A stretch of DNA of 48,800 nt, taken from NCBI GenBank assembly GCA_003598975.1, contig QZIJ01000056.1, positions 1 to 48,800 on the forward strand, written 5' to 3'. Both the position numbers and the translations under genes were made by a program. The notes below the pieces were generated by a model, which was not told where the DNA came from, did no database searches, and saw only the letters and a program-made list of their open reading frames with translations. Positions 32,759 to 40,328 of this stretch are shown piece by piece; position 1 is the stretch's first letter; the number at the start of each line of letters is the position of its first letter. Source of the DNA: Anaerolineaceae bacterium. GTDB lineage: Bacteria > Chloroflexota > Anaerolineae > Anaerolineales > Villigracilaceae.

Positions 32759-33166
32759 CTACAGAATTTCAGAGGTGATCTCGCGCGCACACCGCACAAA
32801 ATCCAGCACCGTCGGCACCGAGCGCATCATCACCGCCATATTCCCCTTCACCGACAGCTTGCGCGTCAACATGGCCTGCATCGGGTCGAGCTTTCCCGTC
32901 ATGATAAGTTTGATATTGTCGTAACTTGATGTCAGCACAAAGGCGGCTTTCTTTTCCTCCACATCCTTTAGTTCAGCCACGCCGCGGCACTTACCGTGCC
33001 ACAGATCCAGATAAAAAACTCTTCGCTCCTTCAAATTCCCCTGTGGCTCGATCACGACGGTCATGTCGCCCTCCCACTTTTTGGCGATGTTGGCGTAACG
33101 TTCGTCGCTGTTGAGCTTGGCGTCCAACTCATTCAACCAATCCATCGAAGGAAAAATGGCACTCAT
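32759..33166 (-). CDS. SCP2 sterol-transfer-like domain protein
   Basis: 135 residues from the ATG at 33166, which has AAGGAG upstream on its strand; the frame continues to 33244 without a site. SCP2-fold features are WEGDMTVVIEPQGNLKERRVFYLDLWHGKC and a C-terminal IKLIMTGKLDPMQAMLTRKLSVKGNMAVMM pattern typical of the family. The fold binds lipids or acyl-CoA in a hydrophobic tunnel. Divergent from the hydrolase gene at 33218. Partner and ligand unknown. Confidence 0.87.
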   Translation of the reverse strand: MSAIFPSMDWLNELDAKLNSDERYANIAKKWEGDMTVVIEPQGNLKERRVFYLDLWHGKCRGVAELKDVEEKKAAFVLTSSYDNIKLIMTGKLDPMQAMLTRKLSVKGNMAVMMRSVPTVLDFVRCAREITSEIL

Positions 33167-33217
33167 GATTTTCTCCTTATTGTTTTTATCAATTCTACCA
33201 CCTACGGAAAGGCAAAC

Positions 33218-33718
33218 ATGACAGGTAAAGTCTACTTCAATCACGGAAAAGAAAGCGGCCCCTGGGGCGACAAAATCACGCGTCTCGCGGACGTGGCGCG
33301 GGGTCGCGGTTTCGAGGTGCAGAGTCTCGACTATCAGGGCATGGACGATGTCTCCGAACGCGTGACCAAATTGCTGGACTCAAACGCGCGGGACGCGCGT
33401 CCGCTCGTTTTGGTGGGATCCAGCATGGGGTCGTACGTGGCGGCGGTCGCGTCCGCTTCGCTCCGACCGAGGGGGCTGTTCCTGCTTGCCCCCGCGTTCT
33501 ACCTCCCCGAATTCCCGATCCAGGAACCCATCCCCCACGCGGACGTGGCCACCCTCATCCACGGCTGGAACGATGAGTTGATTCCATTCAGCCACAGCAT
33601 CCGCTACGCAGAAAAGTTCAAAGCCACTCTGCATCTCGTGGATAGTGACCATCGTCTCAGCAGTCAATTGCCGTTGATCGCCTCGCTATTCGATGCGTTT
33701 CTCACTCAAATCGTTTAA
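33218..33718 (+). CDS. Small alpha/beta-hydrolase (YcfP/YqiA-like)
   Basis: 166 residues from ATG 33218, with GGAAAGG upstream; the frame is open from 32996 over the divergent SCP2 gene. Nucleophile elbow VGSSMGSYVA (GxSxG), acid HGWNDELIPF and His DSDHRLSS form a likely catalytic triad. FNHGKESGPWGDK is the oxyanion-side loop typical of the UPF0227-type group. Cytoplasmic esterase of unknown substrate. Confidence 0.87.
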   Translation: MTGKVYFNHGKESGPWGDKITRLADVARGRGFEVQSLDYQGMDDVSERVTKLLDSNARDARPLVLVGSSMGSYVAAVASASLRPRGLFLLAPAFYLPEFPIQEPIPHADVATLIHGWNDELIPFSHSIRYAEKFKATLHLVDSDHRLSSQLPLIASLFDAFLTQIV

Positions 33719-33721
33719 ACA

Positions 33722-33747
33722 AAAAATCCCCGCGAACGGGGATTTTT
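33722..33747. terminator. Bidirectional terminator
   Basis: AAAAATCCCCG / CGGGGATTTTT with loop CGAA. It can end the hydrolase transcript on the plus strand and the tRNA-Leu transcript on the minus strand. Confidence 0.93.
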
Positions 33748-33748
33748 G

Positions 33749-33830
33749 TGCGCTGGAGAGGACTTGAACCTCCACGCCTTGCGGCACATGGCCCTCAACC
33801 ATGCCTGTCTGCCAGTTCCAGCACCAGCGC
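33749..33830 (-). tRNA. tRNA-Leu (anticodon GAG)
   Basis: 82 bases. Acceptor GCGCTGG pairs with CCAGCGC. The anticodon stem CATGG/CCATG holds the loop TTGAGGG with anticodon GAG. A long class II variable arm (GCCGCAAGGC) and T-loop TTCAAGT are seen. The 3' CCA is not encoded. It reads CTC/CTT leucine codons. Confidence 0.96.
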
Positions 33831-33861
33831 AAGCCTTGCTCACTTACTGAGGGCAGGCCGT

Positions 33862-33889
33862 ATTATAATCGGCTTATCTTGCCTGTCAA
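33862..33889 (-). promoter_or_regulatory. Promoter of tRNA-Leu
   Basis: On the minus strand: TTGACA, a 16-base spacer and TATAAT, both exact consensus, 32 bases before the tRNA 5' end. Confidence 0.88.
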
Positions 33890-33957
33890 GCAGACATTTC
33901 AAGAAACTTGAGCAACTCGTTTTCTGGGAAAAAACAGGTTTCTAAACAGGAGACATC

Positions 33958-34971
33958 ATGACCCGCATTGTTGTTGACGCTATGGGCAGTGACGATCACC
34001 CTCTCCCCGATGTGGAAGGCGCAGTGATGGCCGCACGCGAATACGGCGTGGAAATTATTCTGGTCGGGAACGAGGCGAAGATTCAACCCGTTTTGGCCGC
34101 GCAAAACACAACAGGACTCTCCGTACGCGTGGTCCATGCGCCCGAGATGCTGACAATGGAAGACAAGGGCGAGGGCCTGGCCTTCAAAGCCCGCCACAAG
34201 GACGCGAAGAATTCGATGGCGGTCGGCATTGACCTGGTCAAGCGCGGCGAAGCAGACGCATTCGTCACCGCGGGCAACACGGGCGCGGGAATGGTCACGG
34301 CACTGTTTCGCCTCGGGCGAATTCGCGGCGTGGAGCGTCCCGCGCTGGCCCCCATCTTCCCCACTGCCACAGGGACATGTGTTGTGCTCGACATTGGCGC
34401 CAACCCCGATTGCGAGCCGATCCATCTTTTGCAGTTTGGAATCATGGGAAGTATTTACGCCGAAAAAGTGCGCGGTGTGAAAAACCCTAAAGTCGGGCTG
34501 GTCTCGAACGGTGAGGAGGAAGGCAAGGGCAACCACCTCGTCAAGGAAGCGACCCTGCTGTTCAAAAACTCCAAACTGAATTATTTCGGTAACGTGGAAG
34601 GCAAGGAAGTCATCGGCGGTAAAGTGGATGTGGCCGTGACGGACGGCTTCGTTGGCAACGTCATGCTCAAGACATCGGAGGCGGTCGCCAAACTGATCGT
34701 GGAAAAAATCAAAGAGGCCATCAAAAGCGGAGGTCCGCTGGCGATGATCGGCGGATTGCTTGTCAAGCCTGCGCTCGGCAGGATCAAAAAACTGCTTGAT
34801 CCCAGCGACCAGGGCGCGGCGCCTCTGCTCGGCGTGAACGGGCTGGTCTTCATCGGTCATGGCCGCTCAGATGCAATCGCTATCAAGAACGCCGTCCGCG
34901 TGGCGAAGAACGCCGTCGAATCGAAAGTGCTGGATGCAATGAAATCCGCCATCGAGGCAAGTTTGAAATAG
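33958..34971 (+). CDS. plsX: Phosphate acyltransferase
   Basis: 337 residues. PlsX makes acyl-phosphate from acyl-ACP, feeding PlsY in phospholipid synthesis; it is a peripheral membrane enzyme. Motifs are RIVVDAMGSDDHPLPDVEGA at the N-terminus, KNSMAVGIDLVKRGEADAFV, SAGNTGA-type VTAGNTGAGMVTA, NPDCEPIHLLQF, and NVEGKEVIGGKVDVAVTDGF followed by VGNVMLKTSEA. Normal length. AGGAGA lies before the ATG. The usual fabH/acpP neighbours are not present here. Confidence 0.95.
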   Translation: MTRIVVDAMGSDDHPLPDVEGAVMAAREYGVEIILVGNEAKIQPVLAAQNTTGLSVRVVHAPEMLTMEDKGEGLAFKARHKDAKNSMAVGIDLVKRGEADAFVTAGNTGAGMVTALFRLGRIRGVERPALAPIFPTATGTCVVLDIGANPDCEPIHLLQFGIMGSIYAEKVRGVKNPKVGLVSNGEEEGKGNHLVKEATLLFKNSKLNYFGNVEGKEVIGGKVDVAVTDGFVGNVMLKTSEAVAKLIVEKIKEAIKSGGPLAMIGGLLVKPALGRIKKLLDPSDQGAAPLLGVNGLVFIGHGRSDAIAIKNAVRVAKNAVESKVLDAMKSAIEASLK

Positions 34972-34983
34972 ACAAGGTCTGGA

Positions 34984-35033
34984 TGCGTCGCACCTTATCG
35001 GGTGAAGTTTCCCCCAGGTTTAGGTGCGACTCA
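34984..35033. repeat. Palindromic element with TGCGTCGCAC-like ends
   Basis: TGCGTCGCACCTT...TTAGGTGCGACTCA between plsX and the next gene. Related to 39153-39204, with the same GTGCGTCGCAC / TTAGGTGCGAC ends, and to a half copy near 5271 (ATGCGACGCACC). Confidence 0.75.
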
Positions 35034-35060
35034 TTCGCGCACATTCACAAACAGGACACC

Positions 35061-35783
35061 ATGAAAATCAACAAAAACGAAAAACTCATCAAACGCAACG
35101 CTAAAATCGGACAGTACACCAACATCGCCGGCCTGCTATTGGTTGTCGGTACGATTTTCCTGCTCATGCAATTGGTCAACAATCCCGAATCCGCCACCCA
35201 GAACAACACCTTCCTTATATGGGGAATCCTGTTCCTGGGGATCGCCCTCTCGCAAATCAGCATGTACTTCGGTTCGCGCTTTGGCCGCCGTCCAGACGAG
35301 GCGCTCGACAAGGCACTCAAGGGCCTGCCCGGCGAACACGCCATCTACCATTACGCTTCACCCGTCCCACACCTGTTGGTGGGCGCGTCGGGCATCTGGC
35401 TCCTGCTTCCCTACTTTATACGCGGCAAGATTACCTACAAAAAGAACCGCTGGCGCGTCGCGGGGGGCGGTTTCGCACAAAGTTACCTGCGGCTCTTCGG
35501 GCAGGAGACCATTGGCCGACCCGACCTCGAGACGGAAGGCCAGACAGCAACCCTCGAAAAGTTTCTCAAGAAAAAACTCGAAGAGGGAGAGGAAATCCCG
35601 CCCATCTCTGCCATCCTCGTGTTTCTGGACGAAAAAGTTGAAATCGACGCGGAAGGCTCCCCCCTGCCAGCCGTGCAAGCCAAAAAACTGAAAGAGTTTC
35701 TTCGCAAGATCAGCAAGGAACAACAACTCCCGTCTGACGATGTGGAACGCGTCAAAGCCGCGCTGGCCGACGGCAAAAAATAA
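35061..35783 (+). CDS. Membrane protein with nuclease-like soluble domain
   Basis: 240 residues from ATG 35061, with ACAGGA upstream; the frame runs back to 34983 through a repeat. Two membrane helices (TNIAGLLLVVGTIFLLMQLV and TFLIWGILFLGIALSQISM) are followed by a cytoplasmic region. HAIYHYASPVPHLLVGASGIWLLLPYFIRGKITYKKNRWRV vaguely recalls NERD-type proteins, but no catalytic pattern is certain. Charged helices rich in Glu/Lys end the protein. Function unknown. Confidence 0.82.
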   Translation: MKINKNEKLIKRNAKIGQYTNIAGLLLVVGTIFLLMQLVNNPESATQNNTFLIWGILFLGIALSQISMYFGSRFGRRPDEALDKALKGLPGEHAIYHYASPVPHLLVGASGIWLLLPYFIRGKITYKKNRWRVAGGGFAQSYLRLFGQETIGRPDLETEGQTATLEKFLKKKLEEGEEIPPISAILVFLDEKVEIDAEGSPLPAVQAKKLKEFLRKISKEQQLPSDDVERVKAALADGKK

Positions 35784-35806
35784 AGCGGGATCAAAACCCG
35801 CTTCTT
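35783..35806 (+). terminator. Hairpin terminator
   Basis: AAGCGGG / CCCGCTT with loop ATCAAA, followed by CTTTCC, starting at the stop of the membrane protein gene. Confidence 0.7.
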
Positions 35807-35817
35807 TCCTGACTTTC

Positions 35818-35849
35818 AGCCTGCTCCCGTTTCGAGCAGGCTATTTTTT
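35818..35849. terminator. Second hairpin terminator, shared by convergent genes
   Basis: AGCCTGCTC / GAGCAGGCT followed by ATTTTTT. It overlaps the last codons of the minus-strand Cys-rich gene, so serves mainly the plus-strand transcript. Confidence 0.88.
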
Positions 35850-36170
35850 CACTTCAAAGATTTCTGGCAGTGGATGGCACTGCCCGCAACCGATGTGCGG
35901 CTCAGGGACGGCTGTCTCACTCTTCTCGCACCACGCGCTGACCTGCACCTGCTTACGAAACCCCGAAAACAGCGAGCGCGTCACCCGCGGCTTCAAACGG
36001 ATGAACTGGCAGGCGTTGGCGCGTCGAATCCCGGGCACGGGACAGCCGCGGCACAGGGATGCGTCCCATTCAAGCCCCGCGGCGTCCAGCAGGCGGCATT
36101 CTTCGCGGCTTCGTCCGCGCAGATAATCGCCATAAAAATATTCGCATTCAATTCCATTCGGCGTTCTCAT
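35841..36170 (-). CDS. Small cysteine-rich protein, possible metal-binding
   Basis: 109 residues with eight cysteines in pairs: C9 (ECEYFYGDYLRGR), C25, then SLCRGCPVPGIRRANACQF, AWCEKSE and GCGQCHPLPE near the C-terminus. The spacing suggests zinc or Fe-S ligands; CGQCH could be read as a CxxCH haem motif, but there is no signal peptide. It begins 7 bases after the stop of the TrmH gene, with AGGAG ahead, so it is co-transcribed with it. Family not recognised. Confidence 0.75.
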   Translation of the reverse strand: MRTPNGIECEYFYGDYLRGRSREECRLLDAAGLEWDASLCRGCPVPGIRRANACQFIRLKPRVTRSLFSGFRKQVQVSAWCEKSETAVPEPHIGCGQCHPLPEIFEVKK

Positions 36171-36177
36171 TCGACTC

Positions 36178-36972
36178 CTATTTGTAAATAGAGAATTCGT
36201 AAAGCAATATCCCCGCGGCCACAGACAGGTTCAGGGAACTGGCGCGTCCACGCATGGGCAGGGAGACGGTCAAATCGCAGGCGGAGAGTGGAGAGGATGA
36301 CAACCCTTTTTGTTCAGAGCCGAGGAGCAAAACCCAGGGGCGCTTCACCTGAGCACTGTAATAATCGGTTTCCGCGCGGGCAGACGTGCCGATCAATTGC
36401 ATTCCATGCTGTTGCACCCAGGCGATAAATTCATCAAACGATGCTCGGATGATCCGCTTCCAGAAGATCGCTCCCATGCTAGCGCGGACGACGGACGGGT
36501 GAAACTCGTCCACGCCGCCATCGAGCAGGAAAAGAGCGTCCACACCAACCGCGTCCATCGTCCGCAGGATGGAACCGACGTTGCCAGGATCCTGCGGTGA
36601 GACCAGCGCAACAGCGGAAGAAACGTCCGCGGCGGAGAGTCCAGCCAAAGTCCATGTGCGTTGCGAAAGGAGGGCGAGGAGTCCCGTTGGGTTGTCTTTG
36701 TCCGCGAGAGAGTCCATCACTTGCGCAGAGACGGGCTGAGTCCGCACACGATTCTTTTCGAGGTGCGCGATCAGGTCGCGGGCAAAGTCACTGGTCAGGA
36801 GGTCGGGAGCGTACAGAACGGATTGGATATCCCAGCCCGCTTCGACGGCCTCACCCACATGATGAATGCCCTCGACGATGAAGAGCCCCGCTTCGGCCCG
36901 CGCCTTTTTCTGGCGCAGGGATCGGGCTTGTTTGACGACTGGATTGGAAAGACTTGTGATGAGTTCGGGCAT
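36178..36972 (-). CDS. TrmH/SpoU-family RNA 2'-O-methyltransferase
   Basis: 264 residues. The N-terminal substrate-binding domain (SLRQKKARAEAGLFIVEG) precedes the SPOUT knot: motif 1 LVSPQDPGNVGSILRTMDAVGVD, motif 2 WVLLLGSEQKGLS, motif 3 SLPMRGRASSLNLSVAAGIL. The enzyme methylates a ribose in rRNA or tRNA; the exact site cannot be told. The ATG is 6 bases after a TACAAT hexamer with no Shine-Dalgarno sequence, a possible leaderless start. Confidence 0.93.
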   Translation of the reverse strand: MPELITSLSNPVVKQARSLRQKKARAEAGLFIVEGIHHVGEAVEAGWDIQSVLYAPDLLTSDFARDLIAHLEKNRVRTQPVSAQVMDSLADKDNPTGLLALLSQRTWTLAGLSAADVSSAVALVSPQDPGNVGSILRTMDAVGVDALFLLDGGVDEFHPSVVRASMGAIFWKRIIRASFDEFIAWVQQHGMQLIGTSARAETDYYSAQVKRPWVLLLGSEQKGLSSSPLSACDLTVSLPMRGRASSLNLSVAAGILLYEFSIYK

Positions 36973-36978
36973 ATCCCC

Positions 36979-36984
36979 ATTGTA
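36979..36984 (-). promoter_or_regulatory. -10-like hexamer of the TrmH-family gene
   Basis: TACAAT on the minus strand, 6 bases before the ATG at 36972. No good -35 hexamer. Confidence 0.4.
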
Positions 36985-37005
36985 ATCAGAAACCAGATTT
37001 CAGGT

Positions 37006-37047
37006 CAGAACCCCGTTTTCCGCCGAAGGCGAGAAAACGGGGTTCTG
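37006..37047. terminator. Hairpin with CAGAACCCCGTTTTC arms
   Basis: Perfect 15-base arms (37006-37020 and 37033-37047) with an inner CGCC/GGCG hairpin. It ends the cupredoxin transcript. One of three related AACCCCGT/ACGGGGTT hairpins in the window. Confidence 0.85.
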
Positions 37048-37059
37048 TGTCAATCAGTA

Positions 37060-37467
37060 CTACGGGGCAACCACGGTCATCGAGCCGACCATGCCAGCCA
37101 CGAAATGGCCTTCGGTACCGCAGACGATCTGGTACTCGCCCGCTTCGGGCGCCGTGAAGGTGGCGGTTGCGGATTCGCCCGGTTGAACTTCCACTTCCCA
37201 ATAGATGTTCTCTTCATCCTCGTCGCCAAAGTCCTCGCCGACCGTGGTGCCAAGTTTCATGATGACGAATTCATGCTCCACTGCGCCCGCGTTTTTGGCA
37301 GTGATGGTGATCTCCTGGCCTGCCGGCACAACGAATATATCGGGTGTGAAAGTGAAATCGGTGAATTCCACTTTCAAGTTGGTGGTGGGAGCGTTACCCG
37401 CGCCGCAAGCCGAGAGCACAAGCGACATCATCAGCACAACTACCAGTAACAGAAAAGATTTTTTCAT
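37060..37467 (-). CDS. Cupredoxin-domain lipoprotein
   Basis: 135 residues from ATG 37467; AAAGGAG lies at proper distance for this ATG rather than for one two codons earlier. Signal MKKSFLLLVVVLMMSLVL and lipobox LSAC anchor it outside the membrane. Type 1 copper ligands are visible: His in AVEHEFVI, then Cys, His and Met in VCGTEGHFVAGM. An acidic loop (EDFGDEDEEN) may contact a partner. Probable electron carrier or copper-binding protein; partner unknown. Confidence 0.92.
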   Translation of the reverse strand: MKKSFLLLVVVLMMSLVLSACGAGNAPTTNLKVEFTDFTFTPDIFVVPAGQEITITAKNAGAVEHEFVIMKLGTTVGEDFGDEDEENIYWEVEVQPGESATATFTAPEAGEYQIVCGTEGHFVAGMVGSMTVVAP

Positions 37468-37574
37468 TTGCATTCTCCTTTGGTTTGATAAGCATTTTGG
37501 AGTATATATGAATCGGCTGGTGATATTCAAGCGCCATAAAGGGTGATTTTTGTATCGCCCTGCCGATTAAAAAG

Positions 37575-37636
37575 AGAACCCCGTTTCCTTGCCCCACTCT
37601 GCTTTGCTTCAGGGGTTATAAAGAAAACGGGGTTCT
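37575..37636. terminator. Hairpin with AGAACCCCGTTT arms
   Basis: 12-base arms (37575-37586, 37625-37636) separated by 38 bases that include GCCCC / AGGGGTT. Lies between the ferredoxin and cupredoxin genes and probably ends the ferredoxin transcript. Confidence 0.75.
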
Positions 37637-37653
37637 GTATATTGTTGGCTGAC

Positions 37654-38082
37654 TTATCCGCCGCGAGCGGCCTTGGCCTCGTCAGTATCGTTGGCCTTGT
37701 AACCCGGGCCAGACTGGAAGAAGGCGGCGTTGGCTTCGGTGTCGGGAGTCAAATCCACAACCTCGCCAGCCTCGAGTTGTTTGACGGTCTCAAGCACAAC
37801 TTGAACGCCATGATCGTTGGTGCCTTCATAATGGCCTGTCAAGCCGACGCGCGAGATATATTCGCCGCCTTTGGCGGTATAGGCCGCGGGAACGTCGTCG
37901 GCGGGGAAGATGGCGTTGTAGGGGCAGGCGGGGACACATGCGCCACAATCAATGCAGGTATCAGGATCGATGTAGTACCAGGGATGCTCGCCCTGCGGAA
38001 CGCCAGGCACGATACAGTCCACAGGACAGACCTCCACACATCCGCTGTCGCGCAGGCATAGACTGGTGATTACGTGAGTCAT
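37654..38082 (-). CDS. Ferredoxin with two Fe-S cluster motifs and C-terminal extension
   Basis: 142 residues. The N-terminal part reads CLRDSGCVEVCPVDCI (residues 9-24), then PDTCIDCGACVPACPYNAI, the pattern of 7Fe or 2[4Fe-4S] bacterial ferredoxins. About 85 further residues (SRVGLTGHYEGTNDHG, QLEAGEVVDLTPD) form an extension that I do not recognise. Cytoplasmic electron carrier; the aldehyde oxidoreductase at 27969 would need such a partner, though they are 8 kb apart. Confidence 0.93.
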   Translation of the reverse strand: MTHVITSLCLRDSGCVEVCPVDCIVPGVPQGEHPWYYIDPDTCIDCGACVPACPYNAIFPADDVPAAYTAKGGEYISRVGLTGHYEGTNDHGVQVVLETVKQLEAGEVVDLTPDTEANAAFFQSGPGYKANDTDEAKAARGG

Positions 38083-38106
38083 AAGGAGTCTCCTTTGTTG
38101 AAATTA

Positions 38107-38137
38107 AAAAAGCCAGATAACTTATTATATCTGGCTT
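38107..38137 (-). terminator. Terminator of the superoxide dismutase gene
   Basis: AGCCAGATA / TATCTGGCT with a T-run on the minus strand, between the dismutase and the ferredoxin gene. Confidence 0.85.
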
Positions 38138-38170
38138 CGTGTCTATGACAAGACGAAAATTGGAAGGTGA

Positions 38171-38773
38171 TTAACCGTTATAGCGGCGGGCAACCTCATC
38201 CCAATTAACCACGTTCCACCAATTGGTCACATACTCGGCACGGCGGTTCTGGTACTTGAGATAGTACGCGTGCTCCCACACGTCAATGCCCATCACAGGC
38301 GTCAATCCTTCGGACATGGGATTGTCCTGATTGGCAGTGGAGACGATGGCCAGTCCGCTTCCCTTTTTGACGAGCCAGGCCCAGCCCGATCCAAAGCGAC
38401 CGTTGGCGGCTTTCTCGAACTCACCTTTGAACGCGTCGAACGAACCGAAGGCCGCGTCCACCGCTTTGGCCAGTTCGCCCTTGGGCGCTCCGCCCGCGTT
38501 GGGAGCCATGATCTCCCAGAACATGGAATGATTCCACGAGCCGCCGCCGTGGTTGCGGATGACCGCGCGGATGTCTTCGGGAACCGCGTTCAGGTCCGCG
38601 AGAAGCGATTCGAGCGATTTATCCGCCAGTTCGGGATGTTTTTCAATGGCGCCGTTAAGATTGGTGACGTAAGCCTGATGATGTTTGTCGTGGTGAATGG
38701 TCATGGTCTGCGCATCGATGAAGGGTTCGGGCGCATCCACAGCATAGGACAGTTTGGGAAGTTCGTAATACAT
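38171..38773 (-). CDS. sodA: Iron/manganese superoxide dismutase
   Basis: 200 residues from the ATG at 38773, with AAGGAG upstream; the frame is open to 38827. The N-terminus [18 protein letters not shown] and the ligands H in [15 protein letters not shown] in [14 protein letters not shown] and H in [17 protein letters not shown] are complete. Metal choice is uncertain. Converts superoxide to oxygen and peroxide in the cytoplasm. Together with cupredoxin and cytochrome genes it suggests tolerance of some oxygen. Confidence 0.96.
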   Translation of the reverse strand: MYYELPKLSYAVDAPEPFIDAQTMTIHHDKHHQAYVTNLNGAIEKHPELADKSLESLLADLNAVPEDIRAVIRNHGGGSWNHSMFWEIMAPNAGGAPKGELAKAVDAAFGSFDAFKGEFEKAANGRFGSGWAWLVKKGSGLAIVSTANQDNPMSEGLTPVMGIDVWEHAYYLKYQNRRAEYVTNWWNVVNWDEVARRYNG

Positions 38774-38939
38774 CTTTTTCTCCTTGATTTGGTGATGGCA
38801 TTTTACCTGTTTATCCGTCAATGTCAAGAATTTGGATGATTTTTATACAATTATCTAACAAATTCAAAATCGCCCCTGCGCGTCTTTTCCCGTCAACCTG
38901 CGTATATTGTGAAGTAGAAAAAGATACTTGGAGGTATCC

Positions 38940-39134
38940 ATGACCACACAAAAACCATCCCTGCGCCGCTCTAAAAGCAACCGCATGATCGCGGGCGTCT
39001 GCGGCGGGTTGTCCGAATTCTTTGGCATTAGTTCATTCTGGTTCCGACTCGCCTTCCTCGTCGCTCTCATCCCTGGCGGTGTGCCTGGAATTCTCGCCTA
39101 CATCCTCATATGGATGATCGTGCCGAGCGAATAG
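38940..39134 (+). CDS. PspC-domain small membrane protein
   Basis: 64 residues from ATG 38940, with GGAGG upstream. The PspC domain is visible: LRRSKSNRMIAGVCGGLSEF, then FGISSFWFRLAFLVALIPG and a second hydrophobic part GILAYILIWMIVPSE. PspC proteins act in envelope stress responses in proteobacteria; here the role is unknown. Divergent from the dismutase gene. Confidence 0.92.
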   Translation: MTTQKPSLRRSKSNRMIAGVCGGLSEFFGISSFWFRLAFLVALIPGGVPGILAYILIWMIVPSE

Positions 39135-39152
39135 CCAGTTTTTCGTTCGCGA

Positions 39153-39204
39153 GTGCGTCGCACTTTGACGGCGAGGAAGATTCTTCCCGTTAGGTGCGAC
39201 GCAC
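39153..39204. repeat. Palindromic element with GTGCGTCGCAC ends
   Basis: GTGCGTCGCAC (39153-39163) and GTGCGACGCAC (39194-39204) are inverted copies around GAGGAAGATTCTTCCCG, itself palindromic (GGAAGA/TCTTCC). Related to 34984-35033. Confidence 0.85.
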
Positions 39205-39228
39205 CACATCTGATTCCGACCTCCGAGA

Positions 39229-39257
39229 ACATCCTCTCGGAGGTTTTCGCACTTGCA
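39229..39257 (+). terminator. Terminator after the PspC gene
   Basis: ACCTCCGAGA / TCTCGGAGGT with a 6-base loop and a short T-run. Confidence 0.85.
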
Positions 39258-39327
39258 TTACAATTACTTTTTACCTACAATCTGCCACTGGCCAATAGAC
39301 TAGCAGACCAAAGGCCAGCAGATCAAT

Positions 39328-40275
39328 ATGCCCAAATCCCGCATCGCGCTTGCTATTTTCGTCGCCATCCTGGCCGTCTCCACTGCGAGCATCTTCATTC
39401 GATTCGCGCAGGAGGACGCGCCGTCGCTGGTCATCGCGGCGGCACGCCTGACCCTCGCCAGCCTCGCGCTCGCGCCCTTCGCTCTCTTCAAACACAGGGA
39501 CGAAATCCGCTCGCTCACGCGCCGCGAATGGATTCTCGCCATTTGTTCTGGCGTTTTCCTCTCCATCCATTTCGCATCCTGGATCACCTCACTCGAATAC
39601 ACCACCGTTGTCTCGTCTGTTGTCCTCGTCAGCACAGGGCCACTGTGGGTCGCGCTCCTCTCTCCCATTTTCCTCAAAGAGACTCCCTCGCGCTGGGTAT
39701 GGATCGGCATGACTCTCGCCTTGATCGGCGGATTGATCGTTGGACTGGGCGACTCTTGCACGCTGGGTCTCGATACGCTCCCTGCGGTCACTACTCGACC
39801 AGCATTCTCCCTTGCCTGCCCGCCTCTTTCTGACCTTTTAGCGGGTTCAGCGTTCTGGGGCAATTTCCTAGCCCTCCTCGGCGCGTGGACAGTGGCCGGC
39901 TACCTGATGATCGGACGCAACCTCCGTGCCAAAATCAGCCTCGTCCCCTACATCTTCATCGTCTACGGCGTCGCGGCGATTGCGCTCCTGGTTTGTGTGG
40001 CCGTAGCAAAACAGTCTCTGCTTGGCTACCCGCAATTGACCTATCTCTGGCTTATCTGCCTCGCCCTCATCCCCCAACTAATCGGACATTCCACTTACAA
40101 CTGGGCTTTGCGCTACATGCCGGCTTCGCTGGTCTCCATCACCACGCTTGGAGAACCCATTGGTTCGGCCATTTTGGCTTTTTTTCTCCTCAGCGAAACC
40201 CCCAGCCTATTGACCCTGCTCGGCGGCGGATTTATTTTGGCGGGAATTTATTTATCAACCAAAACAAGCAGATAA
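39328..40275 (+). CDS. EamA-family (DMT superfamily) transporter
   Basis: 315 residues, ten membrane helices in two EamA halves (first half FIRFAQEDAPSLVIAAARL, second half VYGVAAIALLVCVAVAKQ and SLVSITTLGEPIGSAILAF). Exports or imports small metabolites; substrate not predictable. Between the two halves, residues about 144-172 (CTLGLDTLPAVTTRPAFSLACPPLSD region) are longer than usual and are encoded by DNA that matches a dispersed palindrome (39765-39801). The start has no strong ribosome site. Confidence 0.88.
   Translation: MPKSRIALAIFVAILAVSTASIFIRFAQEDAPSLVIAAARLTLASLALAPFALFKHRDEIRSLTRREWILAICSGVFLSIHFASWITSLEYTTVVSSVVLVSTGPLWVALLSPIFLKETPSRWVWIGMTLALIGGLIVGLGDSCTLGLDTLPAVTTRPAFSLACPPLSDLLAGSAFWGNFLALLGAWTVAGYLMIGRNLRAKISLVPYIFIVYGVAAIALLVCVAVAKQSLLGYPQLTYLWLICLALIPQLIGHSTYNWALRYMPASLVSITTLGEPIGSAILAFFLLSETPSLLTLLGGGFILAGIYLSTKTSR
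39765..39801. repeat. In-frame palindromic repeat within the EamA gene
   Basis: GGGTCTCGATACGCTC...CTACTCGACCA, the complement of the TGGTCGAGTAG...GAGACC motif of 21815-21965 and 24101-24232. Encodes residues about 146-158 in the loop between the two EamA halves. Confidence 0.7.
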
Positions 40276-40328
40276 TTCGCCCTCTCGTCTTGAAATTCGT
40301 TGTACAATATCCGCAGGAGGATGCGCCG

